This document shows, piece after piece, positions 1 to 9,977 of a DNA stretch of 64,000 bases (position 1 is its first letter; the number at the start of each line of letters is the position of its first letter). The stretch covers positions 3,980,273-4,044,272 of the forward strand of contig RPFO01000667.1 of NCBI GenBank assembly GCA_009746045.1, in the 5' to 3' direction. This stretch comes from Mesostigma viride. Lineage: Eukaryota; Streptophyta; Mesostigmatophyceae; Mesostigmatales; Mesostigmataceae. The position numbers and the translations under genes are program-made. The notes under the pieces are model-generated. The model was not told the origin of the DNA. It saw only the letters and a list, made by a program, of their open reading frames with translations, and did not search any database.

Positions 1-624
1 GATGGATGGATGGATGGATGGATGGATGGATGGATGGATGGATGGATGGATGGATGGATGGATGGATGGATGGCCGATGGATGGATGGATGGATGGATGG
101 ATGGATGGATGGATGGATGGGATGGATGGATGGATGGATGGATGGATGGATGGATGGATGGATGGATGGATGGATGGATGGATGGATGGATGGATGGATG
201 GATGGATGGATGGATGGATGGATGGATGGATGGATGGATGGATGGATGGATGGATGGATGGATGGATGGATGGATGGATGGATGGATGGATGGATGGATG
301 GATGGATGGATGGATGGATGGATGGATGGATGGATGGATGGATCATGGATGGATGGATGGATGGATGGATGGATGGATGGATGGATGGATGGATGGATGG
401 ATGGATGGATGGATGGATGGATGGATGGATGGATGGATGGATATGGATGGATGGATGGATGGATGGATGGATGGATGGATGGATGGATGGATGGATGGAT
501 GGATGGATGGATGGATGGATGGATGGATGGATGGATGGATGGATGGATGGATGGATGGATGGATAGATGGATGGATAGATGGATGGATGGATGGATGGAT
601 GGATGGATGGATGGATGGATTGAT
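1..624. repeat. (GATG)n microsatellite, left arm
   Basis: Nearly pure GATG tetranucleotide array running off the left edge, with a few interruptions (a GGCCGATGG variant near 73, a CATGG near 344, GATAG near 565-576). All forward frames read MDGW repeats and are not genes. It continues at 2909-3706 after the split-repeat insertion, so the array is at least 1.4 kb. Two other copies of LINE family A have only three or four such units at the equivalent place in their 3' tail. Confidence 0.97.
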
Positions 625-915
625 TTTCTGAGCTATCTGCTCATTTTATAGTTATGTTGCGGCGGGCTCAAAGGGGGCCGATCTGCCGCCTGTAGCGTAG
701 CTCTACCGTACGTCACCTACACCATGTTAGGTGCTTGTTGTTACTTAGGACTAGAGAGAGAAAGGGACCGGCGGTGCGCCGGTACTAGTGCCTACTGGCA
801 ACCGTGCCCGCCCTTGATTGAGGGGGGCGCGGCGCCTTGAGACATGTGCTTTGTTTTCCATTTTCACACCGTACTTAGAGTGGTGTGGTGAACGTAGGGA
901 GGCCTTTTTGCAGCT

Positions 916-2210
916 TCGCAACTTGATCCCAGCATTTGCTGGCAAGGTCGGCTGGCCGCTATGGCGGCTGCGCTGAATGTAAGACGATGCTATCGGCCTC
1001 TCCGGGCGTGGAGAGGCCTGGAATAAAAGTCTTTATGACCGCCACCTACCGTTACAGGCCACGGTAATGGTTGTTGAGTGGGGGGCTCTACGATTTGAGT
1101 AAAAGGGTGTGATTTCCGGCGCTGGGCCCACTGACGATTCCCCTCTACCCCTGGGTGCGGCAAGCAGCTTCCTGACACTGGGGAAGCTGCGTTTTTTAGT
1201 CGGACAACGTCAGGGAAGGAGCCATACAGGCCAGGGCCAGCGGCTACGGTGGAAAGAATCACAGGTGGAGGCGAATCTGCCTTAAACGTGGAAATGGCTA
1301 GCGCGGGGTGCCAGGGTAGCCCATAACTACCAGGAGCCTGACAGCGGACCCGATCTTTCGGCCTGTGGCCAGACGGGAGTTTCGGGGAGGATGCGGGGCT
1401 GGAGCGAATCTTGGTGGGAGGAGCGCGCTCTTCATAATTGCCCAGTTTTTCAGCAAAGGCAGCGGCTGCCGTGGGTCGGGGGGGGGTCCTGTCGGCATGG
1501 GGAGGTCGGCAGGCACTCTGTACCCTCTCGGCGCTCCGGCGAGCAGGCCCCTTCTGCCCTTGGCGATAAGGGAGAGGTGGGAAGCTGCGAAAAACCGTGG
1601 GTATTCATGCGCACTTACAAAAAATCTGGTTAAGAAACTCTACAGCGCTTGGCAAGCCTGGAAAAAAATTTTCCCCTCGTGGGCGGGCTCCGCTTTGCCT
1701 TTGCCGTTTTCACGCGCCCCCCACGAGGGGGGGGGTGCGTGTGGAACCCGGCAGTGCGGTCCGGCTTTGTTTTAAGAAAATGCATTATATACCATAATAA
1801 AGCTCCACTCGGCTGCGGCTGCGCCAAGGCTCGTGACACCATGGCGATGGTGAGCCTTGGCGCTAGGAGGTCCGCAGCCATCATTATCACCACGATGGGG
1901 GGTAATGGAGCCAGTGGGAGTGGCTCTACCCTCGGGAAATCCCAGCGGCTTTGCCGGTGGGCTGGTGATGGTGGTTGGGTGAGCTGGAGACGTTCCCAGG
2001 TGGCATAAGTCCTAAAGCGGCAGCACTGGGATGCGCCCCTCTAAGAAGGGGAACGCATGTGGCTCCGCCCTGCGTCCGCCGGGAGACCGTAGCGGCCACA
2101 CGGGGGCGGGAAGGGGGGCATCATCATGCCAACAAGAGCCCAGCATTCCAAGTGGTTGCGTTCCTACCACCAGGGCTGGAAACGGCCTGGGTGGCCAGAG
2201 ATGGTGATGT
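916..2210. other. Interior of split-repeat element I, no recognisable coding
   Basis: The short ORFs here resemble no family I know. Two strong inverted repeats are visible: GCAGCTTCC/GGAAGCTGC near 1165-1191, and CCCCTCGTGGG near 1673 with its complement CCCACGAGGGG near 1719-1730. These could fold in a transcript. The region is GC-rich compared with the flanks. Confidence 0.6.
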
Positions 2211-2691
2211 GGGACAAGATTGGACCAAGGGGGCATGTGCTGGGCCCCAGCATGGTGAACTGGCCTAACTTGACAATGACTTGTACAATGATTTTGAGGG
2301 TGTGGCTAGGCTCAACTGTTAAAGCCTGCACACACTTATTGTAATAAACTTGTTTCTCTGGTAGGAAGGCACTCCAATGGACCTTTGCTTCAGCACCTAT
2401 TTTCTGAGCTATCTGCTCATTTTATAGTTATGTTGCGGCGGGCTCAAAGGGGGCCGATCTGCCGCCTGTAGCGTAGCTCTACCGTACGTCACCTACACCA
2501 TGTTAGGTGCTTGTTGTTACTTAGGACTAGAGAGAGAAAGGGACCGGCGGTGCGCCGGTACTAGTGCCTACTGGCAACCGTGCCCGCCCTTGATTGAGGG
2601 GGGCGCGGCGCCTTGAGACATGTGCTTTGTTTTCCATTTTCACACCGTACTTAGAGTGGTGTGGTGAACGTAGGGAGGCCTTTTTGCAGCT

Positions 2692-2718
2692 CCCACCCAC
2701 CCACCCTCGCTGCTGTTG
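2692..2718. other. A2/B2 spacer with four C-tracts (G-quadruplex motif on minus strand)
   Basis: The spacer begins CCCACCCACCCACCCT. The complementary strand reads GGGTGGGTGGGTGGG, a canonical G-quadruplex pattern with single-base loops. The same 16 bases open the spacer of element II at 57885, although the repeats on either side are unrelated. Confidence 0.85.
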
Positions 2719-2908
2719 GGGACAAGATTGGACCAAGGGGGCATGTGCTGGGCCCCAGCATGGTGAACTGGCCTAACTTGACAATGACTTGTACAATGAT
2801 TTTGAGGGTGTGGCTAGGCTCAACTGTTAAAGCCTGCACACACTTATTGTAATAAACTTGTTTCTCTGGTAGGAAGGCACTCCAATGGACCTTAGCTTCA
2901 GCACCTAT

Positions 2909-3706
2909 GGATGGATGGATGGATGGATGGATGGATGGATGGATGGATGGATGGATGGATGGATGGATGGATGGATGGATGGATGGATGGATGGATGGAT
3001 GGATGGATGGATGGATGGATGGATGGATGGATGGATGGATGGATGGATGGATGGATGGATGGATGGATGGATGGATGGATGGATGGATGGATGGATGGAT
3101 GGATGGATGGATGGATGGATGGATGGATGGATGGATGGATGGATGGATGGATGGATGGATGGATGGATGGATGGATGGATGGATGGATGGATGGATGGAT
3201 GGATGGATGGATGGATGGATGGATGGATGGATGGATGGATGGATGGATGGATGGATGGATGGATGGATGGATGGATGGATGGAAGGATGGATGGATGGAT
3301 GGATGGATGGATGGATGGATGGATGGATGGCCGATGGATGGATGGATGGATGGATGGATGGATGGATGGATGGATGGATGGATGGATGGATGGATGGATG
3401 GATGGATGGATGGATGGATGGATGGATGGATGGATGGATGGATGGATGGATGGATGGATGGATGGATGGATGGATGGATGGATGGATGGATGGATGGATG
3501 GATGGATGGATGGATGGATGGATGGATGGATGGATGGATGGATGGATGGATGGATGGATGGATGGATGGATGGATGGATGGATGGATGGATGGATGGATG
3601 GATGGATGGATGGATGGATGGATGGATGGATGGATGGATGGATGGATGGATGGATGGATGGATGGATGGATGGATGGATGGATGGATGGATGGATGGATG
3701 GATGGA
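2909..3706. repeat. (GATG)n microsatellite, right arm
   Basis: About 200 GATG units with one GGAAGG variant and one GGCCGATGG interruption near 3329. It joins directly to GGTGCAC at 3709, matching the 3' end of LINE family A at 32798 and 41083. This places the array inside the LINE tail. Confidence 0.97.
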
Positions 3707-4325
3707 TCGGTGCACGCAATTCTACGGCCGGTCTACGGTATCTACAAAAGAATCCTAATATTCTATCTACAATGTAATGATTCTACAAAAACATTTCTAT
3801 GTTATATCTATGATGCTCGCGACCCTACATAATAGGGGACCGTCTTGGCTGGCATGCCTCCCTCGTTTGCAAACACGCTCCTTCCCCACTGCTGAGGGGG
3901 GTTGTTGTCCTCTACTATGACCTGCATGGGCTCACTTGGCCTTGTCCATCATCTTTTTCCAATACACCGAGAGGCCTAGGCCGGCCCCATGTCCTCTACT
4001 AGCTGTTCTTTGAAGCTAGGCGGCGGGCCTTGCGCTAGGCCCCCGGCCCACGTGAGGACGGGCCGGTGCCGGCCCGGCTGCATGGGTGGGGCGCAGCCCT
4101 GCAGGCAGAGGGGCCTCGTGAGGTATCTATATCTACCTGGTTGGTGCGCGGCTAAGTGCGCTACTATAGCATCAGACGCCGCTGCTTGATGGTGCTGGTG
4201 ATCAGGAAGTGGCATGCGGAGATACAAGTCCTCCTTGCGGGCATGAGCAGCGTATCCTACATGCACGAAAAATTGACCGCAGCGGCGTTGGTGACCGCGC
4301 CATCCATCTTGTTGGCAAGGTCGGC
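3707..4325 (-). pseudogene. LINE family A copy 1, 3' UTR and end of ORF2
   Basis: Minus-strand match to the LINE at 41083-41640, sharing stretches such as CTTGGCCTTGTCCATCATC and GTCCTCTACTAGCTGTTC. It encodes decayed C-terminal residues of the RT protein and a 3' UTR. It stops at TCGGC, the TSD of gypsy copy 1, and resumes at 26065. Against the family A copy at 41 kb it has two separate CATG insertions, at 3925 and 4081. Confidence 0.8.
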
Positions 4326-4889
4326 TGTTACGTCGCGTAACAATTCGTTGTAGTTACGGACGTAAATTAGGTTCCTTGCCTCGGTTGTCCCTAGGTTTAC
4401 GTGTAGATCCAACTGGGACACTATTGTCCCCGTAACAGTACTGTGGTACATTGGGTGCTTTTGGGCGCCGCGCCGCGTACTTTAGTAGTGGTCCTTATCC
4501 TTTGGTAGAATGTAGTGGACCAGCGTGCATCTGTGTCTGTGCCGGTGCAGCTGTAGGCGAGGGCCATGTCGGCCCGAGCATGTTGGACCGTTGGTGACCA
4601 TTTATGCACGTTCTACCCCTCGTGTGATCACTCGGCGTGTGTTAAATGAATTAACACATATAGGCTTGGGTCACGGCAGTGTTGTGTGTTTCCTTCCTCT
4701 ATTCCTGGAATAAACGGGTTCGGGTAAATGGTTGTATGGCGTATTACAGCAACACATACGTGAATGCATTGAGATCAGCTCCGTCTCGTTCGTCTTTCGC
4801 TAGGGGTTTGAGTAGAGGAGGCCTGACCAATTTAGGTAGCATCAGGCCCATTAGAGGTAGAGGTGGCGGTAGAAGTTTAGGACGTAACA
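4326..4889 (+). repeat. 5' LTR of gypsy copy 1
   Basis: It begins TGTTACGTCGCG and ends GGACGTAACA, giving inverted ends TGTTACGT/ACGTAACA. It is 564 bp against 570 bp for the 3' LTR. The difference includes a CATG and a CA insertion found only in the 3' LTR. AATAAA near 4710 is a possible polyadenylation signal. Confidence 0.95.
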
Positions 4890-5038
4890 ATGGTATCGGA
4901 GGAACTTTCGTAGGTAGAGAACGAGACGACGGTCCTTTGTCACATACGCCTTTGCAAGAACCCTTCCGCGTCCAGGGATACGAAGACGACACTTTCTTGA
5001 CAGGTAATGGGCGGGTCGCCTTCAAGCTGGGAGAGTAG
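4736..5038 (+). CDS. Gypsy ORF0: 100-aa Arg/Gly-rich protein crossing the LTR boundary
   Basis: The ORF starts at MAYYSNTYVN inside the last 154 bp of the LTR, reads through the LTR end and the primer-binding site, and stops at 5038. Gypsy copy 2 has an ORF of exactly the same length (62450-62752) with the same N-terminus and the same end, GNGRVAFKLGE. The centre is rich in Arg, Gly and Ser (RGLSRGG, RGRGGGR), as in RNA-binding RGG segments. I know no named family. Length conservation between copies that differ by substitutions and indels elsewhere suggests it was coding. An upstream in-frame ATG exists in copy 1 only. The role may be packaging or RNA binding, but that is inference. Confidence 0.55.
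   Translation: MAYYSNTYVNALRSAPSRSSFARGLSRGGLTNLGSIRPIRGRGGGRSLGRNNGIGGTFVGRERDDGPLSHTPLQEPFRVQGYEDDTFLTGNGRVAFKLGE
4891..4902 (+). other. Primer-binding site of gypsy copy 1
   Basis: TGGTATCGGAGG lies one base after the LTR. It resembles the initiator-Met tRNA type primer site (TGGTATCAGAGC). Copy 2 has TGGTTCCGGAGG in the same place. Confidence 0.7.
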
Positions 5039-5434
5039 TGCTGCCCGGTTCGGGACACGATCTGCCTAGATGCTAGACCTGCTCGCAGCGGATAAACCCT
5101 TTCGTAGATAGCCTGTCCTTCGCCTTGTTTTCCTGCTTACGGTTGCTTCCTGTCGTAGATAGGGGATTATTATTGTTCGGATCGGCCAGCGTGAGACGAT
5201 TAGCGTCGCGGTAGCCTACACCTTTTTCCTTCGTGCTGCTGTTTTATTAGATGGCCGCACCCGCAGAGATACGGGTCGCTGCTTTAGGACGAGCGCTGGA
5301 CTATTCGGTCGCTGATTTAGGACGAGCGCTGGACAATGCCGCCCTCATGCTGCTTTCGGTGATCCAGATCGCCCAGATAAGTCGCCTACCCCTTCTTCTA
5401 GCGTGACGTCACAAGACCCACCAGGTGCGTTACC
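5039..5434 (+). other. Gypsy leader between ORF0 and the hybrid-binding ORF
   Basis: Non-coding leader, matching copy 2 (62067-62449). It holds a short direct repeat around TTTAGGACGAGCGCTGGAC (about 5282 and 5318). No other signal is seen. Confidence 0.6.
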
Positions 5435-5827
5435 ATGAGCCAGCGCCGTGTTTTTACTGCGCCTTCCCATTCTTCCAGTGACAATAGCTTAGCTAAATAT
5501 TACGTAGTTATTACCCCTCAATGGTCAGCCATTTTCCTCTCTTGGTCAGATGCTAGGAAGATAGTGCAAAACCGTACATATAATGTAGTTAGGTATAAGA
5601 AATTTGTTACCTTCGAGGAAGCCCAACAATTCCTTATATACCATAGTGTATCAGATTTAGGCCTACACGTACGCTCTACTCCTCATGGTCGTCCTCCTGT
5701 AGAAGCTCTAGATTTTGCTACCCCTCCTTCGTCTCCCCCTAAACGGGCTGCATCCTCTTCTAGCTTGGATACTCCTCTCACCTTAGAATTCGGTTCCCTA
5801 TCCATTACTGTTGTTAAAAAGGATTGA
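5435..5827 (+). CDS. Gypsy accessory ORF: RNase H1-type hybrid-binding (viroplasmin-like) domain, 130 aa
   Basis: Residues about 21-67 read YYVVITPQ, then LSWSDARKIV, RYKKF and FEEAQQFL. This is the pattern of the N-terminal hybrid-binding domain of RNase H1 and caulimovirus viroplasmin (Cauli_VI): the Tyr-Val strand, the Trp, the (Y/F)KKF and the EEAxxFL helix. The domain binds RNA/DNA hybrids and dsRNA. The C-terminal half is a Ser/Pro linker. The ORF is separate from RNase H in pol and sits between the leader and gag. Copy 2 carries a near-identical 130-aa ORF at 61674-62066, intact despite decay elsewhere. Family assignment is by motif reading only. Confidence 0.7.
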   Translation: MSQRRVFTAPSHSSSDNSLAKYYVVITPQWSAIFLSWSDARKIVQNRTYNVVRYKKFVTFEEAQQFLIYHSVSDLGLHVRSTPHGRPPVEALDFATPPSSPPKRAASSSSLDTPLTLEFGSLSITVVKKD

Positions 5828-5950
5828 TTTAAATTGTTTTCCTTTCTTAGTACATTAAATATTTTTCCTTTTTCCTTCCTTGCTTTAAATTAGGCCTTGT
5901 CCTTTTCCTATTGCTTCCATTTAGATTCCTATTCCTTTACTTAATTAAAG

Positions 5951-5989
5951 ATGGACCCAGTGGGTGGAGATATGTCGCCTATACCTACC

Positions 5990-6031
<42 letters not shown>

Positions 6032-7418
6032 AATAACACTACCAATACTCGTGGTAACCGACGGGACTCACTTGAAACGGTGCACCATCTCACCCCTCAA
6101 GGTAACCTTCGTACTTCACCTCCTTCTCCTGTTACTGGTGGTCGCCGTCGTCCCTCACTTACCCCTCCTACCTATGAACAACGTATGCGTGTCAGATTTA
6201 GTGATGACCCCTCCTTTACCCTGAACCAGGCCCCTGCCCCTCCTGCAACCTTGGCTCAACCTACAATTAGGTCCTCACACCCTGACAATGTTTCTAGACC
6301 TCCTACCCAGCGACCCTGTGCCTTCCATCCCTTCCTTTCACACGGGTCGTACCTCTGCCCCTGTCGGCCCTTCTGGGCGCCCTAGTGCAGTTCCCTTCTA
6401 TCCCCCTGCCTCTTGGTCCTACCCTGATACGGCCTATGAGGCTGCCCAGGTCCCTACCCGTGTGGCTGATTTAGAAGTTAATAGCGATTTCAGCACCATG
6501 CCCCTAGATGATAGGAATTATGATCATTTTGCCTACTCCTCCCTCCGTGAACAATATGCTGTTCCCTTCTCCTACGGGCACCACCCTGAAACGGTGGCCC
6601 CTTCTAGACCTCTATCCAAAACCTTTCCTCTTCCTTCTTTCTATCCCACGTATGTAGCAGTGGAAGACAGTGGCCCCATGGGTAAAACTGACCTGTCTAA
6701 TCCCCCTAAGCCCCCTGCTCTTCCCCTCTTTGCTAACCTACCCAAGTTGGATGTTAAGTCTACCCCTCAACAGTTTTTCACTTTCATTATGTTGCTTACC
6801 CAGAATACCGAGTCGTGGCAAAATCATAATAGATGGCGTCTCTCTGATGCTGTACTAGTTCCTCACTATCTTACTACCTGTATTACTCCTGAGCTTGCTA
6901 ACCTTATCCAGTGTGAGTCTTTGGCCTCTCATGCCTACCCTAACTCAGTAGCAGAATTGTTTAAGCGTTTAGAGAACCATTTAGTCCCTCCTGATGCAGA
7001 TTGGCAGGATAGACTAGCCTTTGGTACCTTGCAGCAGGGTACTAAATCGTTTAAGGAGTATGTATATGAAAGAATTTGATGCACAGATGGTACGAATTAG
7101 GGATTTGTCGGGCGCAGAAGTACGTGCTCGCTTCCTACAAGGCCTCAGTAGACCCTTATTACGTGAAGTCAAGCGCCAGTTCTCTGCCTACCGTTTTACT
7201 GATCTGCCCCTCAAGCATGTGCGTCAGCATCTCCTACGAGTAGCAGATTTCTTCACCACTCCTTCTCTTCCTACCCGTTCCCGCATTAATAATATTATCC
7301 TTACCCCTGAGGAGGAGAACTCCTATGTAGAAGAATTAGATATTTGCGTTACTGACCTTTCAGCTCTTGATGTCTCTCATATTACATGCTATCATTGTAA
7401 GGAAGTAGGTCATCTTAA
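5951..7418 (+). pseudogene. Gypsy gag, N-terminal and central part (frameshifted)
   Basis: It starts MDPVGGDMSPIPTN, followed by a poly-Asn tract from an (AAT)n repeat, a Pro-rich segment and a capsid-like helical region (PKLDVKSTPQQFFTF, LFKRLENHLVPP). It ends in the zinc knuckle CYHCKEVGHLK. Relative to copy 2 the frame is broken by a 4-bp insertion near 6306 and a GTAT duplication near 7066. The knuckle is cut by the TTAA transposon at 7415-7418, and the missing Cys lies beyond it at 16978. Confidence 0.85.
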
Positions 7419-9125
7419 GGGGAGGGTCCCATAGAAATATATCAAAACTTACACCCCCTAATAACTACAGAAATGCAACTGTCAACCACTGAATGATGTT
7501 TGGGGACCATAAACATGATGTTTGGGCATGCATACCACCACTTGTTGGGGGTACTACCCCCAGCCATACACCGGCTATGAGCTAAAAATAGAAAAAAACG
7601 CTGTCCGGGGCACATCTTGCCCAGAACAGTGGGAGAACCAGTTGCATGAAAAAAGCACAACCCGTATAAAAATGTCATGGGACATGGTTTCTACCTAATT
7701 GGATCAACAAAATCAGCACATCCCTTTGAGTTATTAATTTTTGGGCCAAAAATACGCTTTTTTAGGCGGGGCGTCCCCATACACACTCATAACACATCAA
7801 TTAGGCCTGAAAAGCACAAGTCAAATTCTGTCATGACCATAGAAGGCACTGTCAAAGTTTGGTGGCATTCTGAGCTCAGCTGTAGCAGTTATTAATTTTG
7901 GCAGTTGGCCACCTGTGCAGACGCTAAGGAAGGCATTAGTGAGTATTAAGGCACACTAACACTTCCTATGCCATCCAAATTAAGGCTTCTGACCATGCCC
8001 AATTCGACCACAATGTACAAGGACGTGGCTGGGCACGTCATGTGCCCTTGCCTTACCTCGACACGGGCAACCTGTTGCGTGTGTGCACAACAATGAGGCA
8101 GGTAGCTCTACATGCCTAGCCAACACTTCTAAAGCATATTCCAGGTTTATGGTGTGGGCATCATCCCAAAACCAAGCTCAAACACACCCTAGAAAGCCAT
8201 ATCCACTAATTGCCCAACAAGGGTAACAACAGACAGTCCACAGAGAAAGCAGAATTATCATACATGCTGCTTGCCAAGGCTTCTTACCATGGTTACCTTG
8301 CCTTGCTAGCATATGAATTAGGGCTCTCCCATTTTAGTGGGAGAAAGGCCAACAAGACAACGATAACCCCTACCTACGTGCAGTTCCACCCATGCAGTAT
8401 GCCCCTCAGAAAAACCACTGCCACCTTTCTTTCCAGCGCAATTGTTTGCCAAGAAACAAACTCAAGCGTGTGAGCCTCTAACCACAATGAAGCCTCTGCT
8501 AAGAAAGGCCGCGTCAATATTCACACAAAACTGAGTGCTGTTAGCAATCTCCTTCCAAGAAACCACTCAGCAAATCCCTGACAACTTGACGATATGCCAC
8601 GGTCACGCTTTGACACATCCCAGCCATGCAACGTACATAAAAACCACTGAAAGGTGCCAGGAATCTGGCGATGCGCAGCACGGAATGGCATTATACCTGG
8701 CGCTAACTGCACGGAAAGAAGCCGAAAACTTGCGTTGATAACCCATAAAGGTAGCGAAACATTCATAGGGTCACGTTGATGACACGATCGTACCATTACC
8801 GGAATTGTCCTTCGCCCAGCGGCGCAAGAAAGAACAACCTTCCATGGAATAATAAGACGCGCATCCCGCGAGCCTGGAGAGTGTCTTACCGATCATGACG
8901 GAAATCTTGCCGAAACCCAGCAAATTTTTTAAAGCTTTACCAATAACGATTTAAACGCATCCTTGACGCTAGGTAAAGCCCATAAAACCTGACAATCACC
9001 GCCGCCAGCGTGCATTCTAATTTATTCCTCTCGACGAAAACATCAGATTGGACCCCCGTGGCGATGGTCATCAATAAAATCATCGACACTGCAAAAAACG
9101 CGAACTCCGCTACGAAGTAGTATCA
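7419..9125. other. Left body of the TTAA transposon, no gene recognised
   Basis: About 1.7 kb of moderately AT-rich sequence. Possible ORFs of 60-90 aa have no recognisable motif. It ends at TTTAC, the target site of the copia-like element. Confidence 0.6.
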
Positions 9126-9130
9126 TTTAC

Positions 9131-9603
9131 AGTTAGAATGCGGTGGGATATATTGCTTGAGAACACTGAAGGCTTGGAGCAATGAATTGCTTGGTTCATT
9201 AGAAAATAGGTTTACCCTTTATCAACGTTCCTCTCACCGGCTGCGCCGCCAGTGACCGTTGGGTGCAGACCGTTGGCCCGAGGCCGCACGATGACAGGTA
9301 GCTGCCTAGTCACTGCATCGTGCGATCACAAATCAATGCACGCTGCAGTACGGTCCCTATCTAGGATACTCTAGTACCGTCCAATGACAGGACACTACGT
9401 ATACTGGGTACTGACATCTGTCACGTACCTCAGTACCCAAAGTACCTATCTAGGGAAACGTATGCGACTCGACTAGCATCCCTATCTGCATAGCCCACGT
9501 GGTATTTATATTCACATACCAACGTGGGTTTACAAGGCTTATTCATACGTTGTATTCACAATGCCTTTGAGACTTAGTCTACAGCAAAGCATGGAGACTA
9601 ACT
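9131..9603 (-). repeat. 3' LTR of the copia-like element
   Basis: 473 bp, with inverted ends AGTTAG and CTAACT. The neighbouring internal sequence 9604-9620 is A-rich on the coding strand and makes a weak polypurine tract. Confidence 0.92.
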
Positions 9604-9977
9604 CCAGTATTGTTTTATTATTTATTTCTTAATGCAGGTCTGCACCCCCAACATTATTGTTATTGTTTTTAAGTTGATTAGGGGTACAAAAGAGACATGG
9701 CTGGTTGAGCCAGGTTGGTTACAGCTGGCTGTTCTGGCCAGGTGTTATATTGCACATTAAATAAGGTGTACACAGCTGGCTGGTTTGGCCAGGTACTGAA
9801 GCACACATTAAGTAAATGGATACAAAGCTTGTGTCCTCAAGCTGCAAATGGATACAAATCTGACCTAGCCAGCACTCACACCCCACAACGAATGTGTTGA
9901 ATTTTATGGCGCCCAGCAGCTATCGCTGTGGTAAGGGGGTGTGGTGGTTGTGTACTGTGCTATGGCCAGTCATTTAT
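9604..9977 (-). other. Copia-like 3' untranslated region
   Basis: The 374 bp between the pol stop and the 3' LTR have no long ORF. A short imperfect repeat around GGCTGGTT(T/G)GGCCAGGT occurs at about 9726 and 9778. Confidence 0.6.

Larger units (their letters stand above)
625..2908 (+). mobile_element. Non-autonomous split-direct-repeat (PAT/TOC1-like, DIRS-type) element I
   Basis: The layout is A1 (625-915), internal region (916-2210), B1 (2211-2400), A2 (2401-2691), 27-bp spacer (2692-2718), B2 (2719-2908). A1 and A2 are 291 bp and look identical; B1 and B2 are 190 bp with one difference seen. B1 abuts A2 directly, so the element termini are joined there. This A1-B1A2-B2 order is the hallmark of PAT-type DIRS retroelements such as Kangaroo and TOC1 of volvocine algae, which integrate by a tyrosine recombinase without TSD. 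No TSD is seen here; the flanks are GATG repeat on both sides. There is no RT, RNase H, methylase or recombinase in the 1.3-kb interior, so the copy would depend on enzymes supplied elsewhere. A chance tandem duplication with deletion is the alternative, but the second element at 56086-58047 makes that unlikely. Confidence 0.8.

Noticed and set aside
2-651. Long forward ORFs of MDGW repeats, and IHPS ORFs on the other strand near 2900-3700
   Set aside because: They are readings of the GATG microsatellite; every frame is open because the 4-bp unit has no stop in any phase.
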